64,000 nucleotides of DNA from contig JBNKVM010000062.1 in NCBI GenBank assembly GCA_050299175.1, positions 1 through 64,000 of the forward strand. Direction: 5' to 3'. Each line of letters starts with the position of its first letter. Positions within the stretch are counted from its first letter, which is position 1. The notes under the pieces are model-generated. The model was given only the letters and a program-made list of their open reading frames with translations, had not been told where the DNA came from and did no database searches. Of this stretch, positions 62,209 to 64,000 are shown in pieces. The stretch comes from JAPHTQ01 sp050299175. Lineage in GTDB: Bacteria; Pseudomonadota; Gammaproteobacteria; Thiohalomonadales; Thiohalomonadaceae. Position numbers and translations under genes: made by a program.

Positions 62209-63167
62209 CATTGGCAGGATGGATCCCACTATTCCTGTCACGTCACGACGGTCAACCCGAAGTGGAGTGGTGCTACATGGGTAATAAACGGTTCAGCGAA
62301 CCGTTCTGTCACCATACCTTGCAAAAACTGGCCTCGCGCCCTTTTAATCGCATGTTCCGACAACGCAGCGACATCGAAACGTTACGTCGACGAGCACATG
62401 AGCATCCTGGCCTGCCACTACAAGGAATCATATTCCACATGAGTCGCTGTGGCTCCACTCTGGTGGCACAGTGGTTGGGAGCACTATCGGACAGTGTGGT
62501 GTTATCGGAACCCGAACCGTTAGATATCTTGTTGCAATGGCCTGAATCTGATAGCGATACGGAAACAATACGTGCTTTGCTCTCTGCCCTGGGCCAACCG
62601 CGCCGCATAGACGATCATCGTCTGTTCCTGAAAACCGACTGCTGGCATATTTTGCATATCGACAGATTACTGGCCGCTTTTCCCGATACTCCCTGGATAT
62701 TCCTATATCGCGATCCCGTGGAGGTACTGGTATCACACCAGCGGATGCCAGGTTGGCAACTGGTACCTGGCTCAATGGCCGCTCATGGGCTGCACGCTCC
62801 AGAAGAAGTCATGAATCGGCCGCTGAGCCACGGCGCCTGGATACTCTCCGTCATCCTTAACCGGGCGGCACAGGCGATACAGCGCTACCCCAACGGACTG
62901 CTGTTGAATTACACGGAATTAGCTATCGCGCTGGATAGCAGGTTGCCCAAATATTTTGCAATCTTGCCTGAAACGATATCCAACAAAACCGAGAGTAACG
63001 TTATCGGGCGCCACGCAAAAAACACGCAGATCCCGTTTCAACCTGATGGTGATGAAAAACGTGCTGCCGCCGATACCGAGATTGTGGCGCTTGCAGAGCG
63101 CTGGCTGAGCAACCCTTATAAGGTACTGGAGCGGTTACGGTGTAGCCAACACCAGGCTGTCACCTAA
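62205..63167 (+). CDS. Sulfotransferase-like protein
   Basis: 320 residues. FHMSRCGSTLVAQWLGALS (about 77-95) is the 5'-phosphosulfate loop, and WIFLYRDPVEVLVSHQRMPG the 3'-phosphate motif; LLNYTELA and the C-terminal half complete the fold. N-terminal about 75 residues are variable. Overlaps the Nif11-like gene start by 4 bases, so it is translated with it. Its stop overlaps the convergent GNAT gene by 8 bases. Confidence 0.85.
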   Translation: MTLAGWIPLFLSRHDGQPEVEWCYMGNKRFSEPFCHHTLQKLASRPFNRMFRQRSDIETLRRRAHEHPGLPLQGIIFHMSRCGSTLVAQWLGALSDSVVLSEPEPLDILLQWPESDSDTETIRALLSALGQPRRIDDHRLFLKTDCWHILHIDRLLAAFPDTPWIFLYRDPVEVLVSHQRMPGWQLVPGSMAAHGLHAPEEVMNRPLSHGAWILSVILNRAAQAIQRYPNGLLLNYTELAIALDSRLPKYFAILPETISNKTESNVIGRHAKNTQIPFQPDGDEKRAAADTEIVALAERWLSNPYKVLERLRCSQHQAVT

Positions 63168-63681
63168 GTAAACCAAAACTACTCGATGCGGACGGATACC
63201 AGATCATCCGTTCGTAAGGAACCTGCGCCTCCTCCACTATAAAACCCAGACGGCTATAGAGCTGTTTGGCGGGTAGATGATCAGCACGTACGGTGAGTGT
63301 CACCGGAGCCATTACTCTTGCAGCCGCCAGTTGTACCGCCTGGAGCATCTGACTGCCATAACCTTTACCTCGTGCCGCAGGGATCAGGGCAATATCCACC
63401 ACTCGAATTTCGGTTTGGCCAAAATCGAGTACTACACGACCGATGCGCTCATTATGGTATTCTGCGACGAAATACATCGCATTGGGAAACATATCGCCAT
63501 ATCCCTGGGTTTGCGCATACTGCTGCATTTCGATAAGACCTTCGATAAAATCATCTTCCGCATCAAGCAGACGTAGATCATCGCGCGTGCTTCGATACAG
63601 ACTCTCAACGAACGACTTATCCGCGGCCGCCATCGGCCGCAGGCTCAAACCACCCTGAAATCTCATACTCCCGGAAAGCAT
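63160..63681 (-). CDS. GNAT family N-acetyltransferase
   Basis: 173 residues from the ATG at 63681 with AAGGAG upstream. Acetyl-CoA-binding motif PAARGKGYGSQMLQ (about 103-116), preceded by VVDIAL and followed by the KQLYSRLGF motif. Substrate unknown. It ends 8 bases inside the sulfotransferase gene on the opposite strand and is probably co-transcribed with the partial gene beyond. Confidence 0.88.
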   Translation of the reverse strand: MLSGSMRFQGGLSLRPMAAADKSFVESLYRSTRDDLRLLDAEDDFIEGLIEMQQYAQTQGYGDMFPNAMYFVAEYHNERIGRVVLDFGQTEIRVVDIALIPAARGKGYGSQMLQAVQLAAARVMAPVTLTVRADHLPAKQLYSRLGFIVEEAQVPYERMIWYPSASSSFGLLR

Positions 63682-63701
63682 CTAAAACTCCTTCTTTTTC
63701 C

Positions 63702-64000
63702 TTAACGGAACACCTCAAACTCCAATTGCGGATTCGGCCCAAGTCTATAACGAAACTGTAGCGTTTCACCGCCTACGAACATCGGCCGTCCCGGCAGTGG
63801 TTGCGGCATCGTCAAACTAGAGTCGTAATCCTGTAATCGATTTTCTCCACAAACAACAATATTCGTCAGCAGATAAGGTCGGTACCTGTCATCCACTCTC
63901 CCAGGAATCTGTATGCACTCGGCAGGCAAATATTCTCCATCTACTTTCCGCCAACTCAGGATATTGTGACTATCCAGTTCAAATACCTTTCCGAGGTTAA
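63702..64000 (-). CDS. Unrecognised protein, C-terminal part (5' end outside window)
   Basis: An open frame enters from the right edge and stops at 63702, so about 98 residues are visible, for instance FELDSHNILSWRKVDGEYLP, GRPMFVGGETLQFRYRLGP and the closing NPQLEFEVFR. Beta-rich, no membrane segment, no family recognised. Twenty bases upstream of the GNAT gene, so it is probably co-transcribed. It may belong to the collar/hydroxylase group. Confidence 0.7.
   Translation of the reverse strand, partial: NLGKVFELDSHNILSWRKVDGEYLPAECIQIPGRVDDRYRPYLLTNIVVCGENRLQDYDSSLTMPQPLPGRPMFVGGETLQFRYRLGPNPQLEFEVFR

Overview
The window looks like a chromosomal segment of a motile, polarly flagellated gammaproteobacterium. 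The protein repertoire and the fixed gene order fliL-M-N-O-P-Q-R-flhB-A-F-G-fliA-cheY-Z-A-B-motCD-parC-parP-cheW match the layout known from Pseudomonas and related orders. A sulfur-handling island (YeeE/YedE-type transporter pair, periplasmic rhodanese), oxygen-independent haem synthesis and several c-type cytochromes suggest a sulfur-metabolising, Chromatiales-like lineage; that placement is inference.

Layout: (1) 1-6005: housekeeping genes aroC (partial), hemN, prmB and mog on the minus strand, then the AMMECR1/MEMO/radical-SAM trio (amrS diverging from amrB-amrA). (2) 6053-8511: a GYF plus pentapeptide-repeat membrane protein, a FliK-type protein and an FlhB-tail protein. (3) 8727-11953: sulfur island of two YeeE/YedE-like membrane proteins, a frameshifted secreted peptide with six RGENPCAP units, an uncharacterised protein and a periplasmic rhodanese, closed by a strong terminator. 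(4) 12032-31112, all minus strand: one long flagellar/chemotaxis supercluster starting at a near-consensus sigma-54 promoter upstream of fliL and ending in cheW, a newly noted 58-codon gene and a DUF2802 gene. (5) 31248-41116: orn, a Ste24-type protease, a small cytochrome c, pterin dehydratase, rsgA, the second stator pair motA-motB, an HDOD protein, recR-ybaB-dnaX and the SRP RNA. (6) 41196-45980: a DAHL/PAS/GGDEF/EAL protein overlapping a dihaem cytochrome c peroxidase gene, tRNA-Ser(GGA), and tRNA-derived debris. (7) 46216-54010: acyl-CoA ligase, membrane-anchored methyltransferase, ChrA, sulfotransferase, and a PhnD-like binding protein upstream of a chemoreceptor. (8) 54605-64000: a 1811-residue DUF4347/IPT-repeat/autotransporter protein divergent from a gene set encoding a phage-tail-collar (MdpB-like) protein, a DUF6916-like protein, an Asp/Asn beta-hydroxylase-like protein, a Nif11-like protein and a sulfotransferase, with a GNAT acetyltransferase and a partial unknown gene facing them.

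How they work together: regions 4 and 5 supply the export gate, switch, stators (MotAB and MotCD), polar placement (FlhF/FlhG, ParC/ParP) and chemotactic signalling; the chemoreceptor with its dedicated binding protein in region 7 would feed the CheA in region 4. The most novel-looking parts are the Cys-repeat peptide in the sulfur island and the collar/hydroxylase/Nif11/sulfotransferase cluster beside the giant surface protein. All family assignments come from reading motifs, not from database searches.
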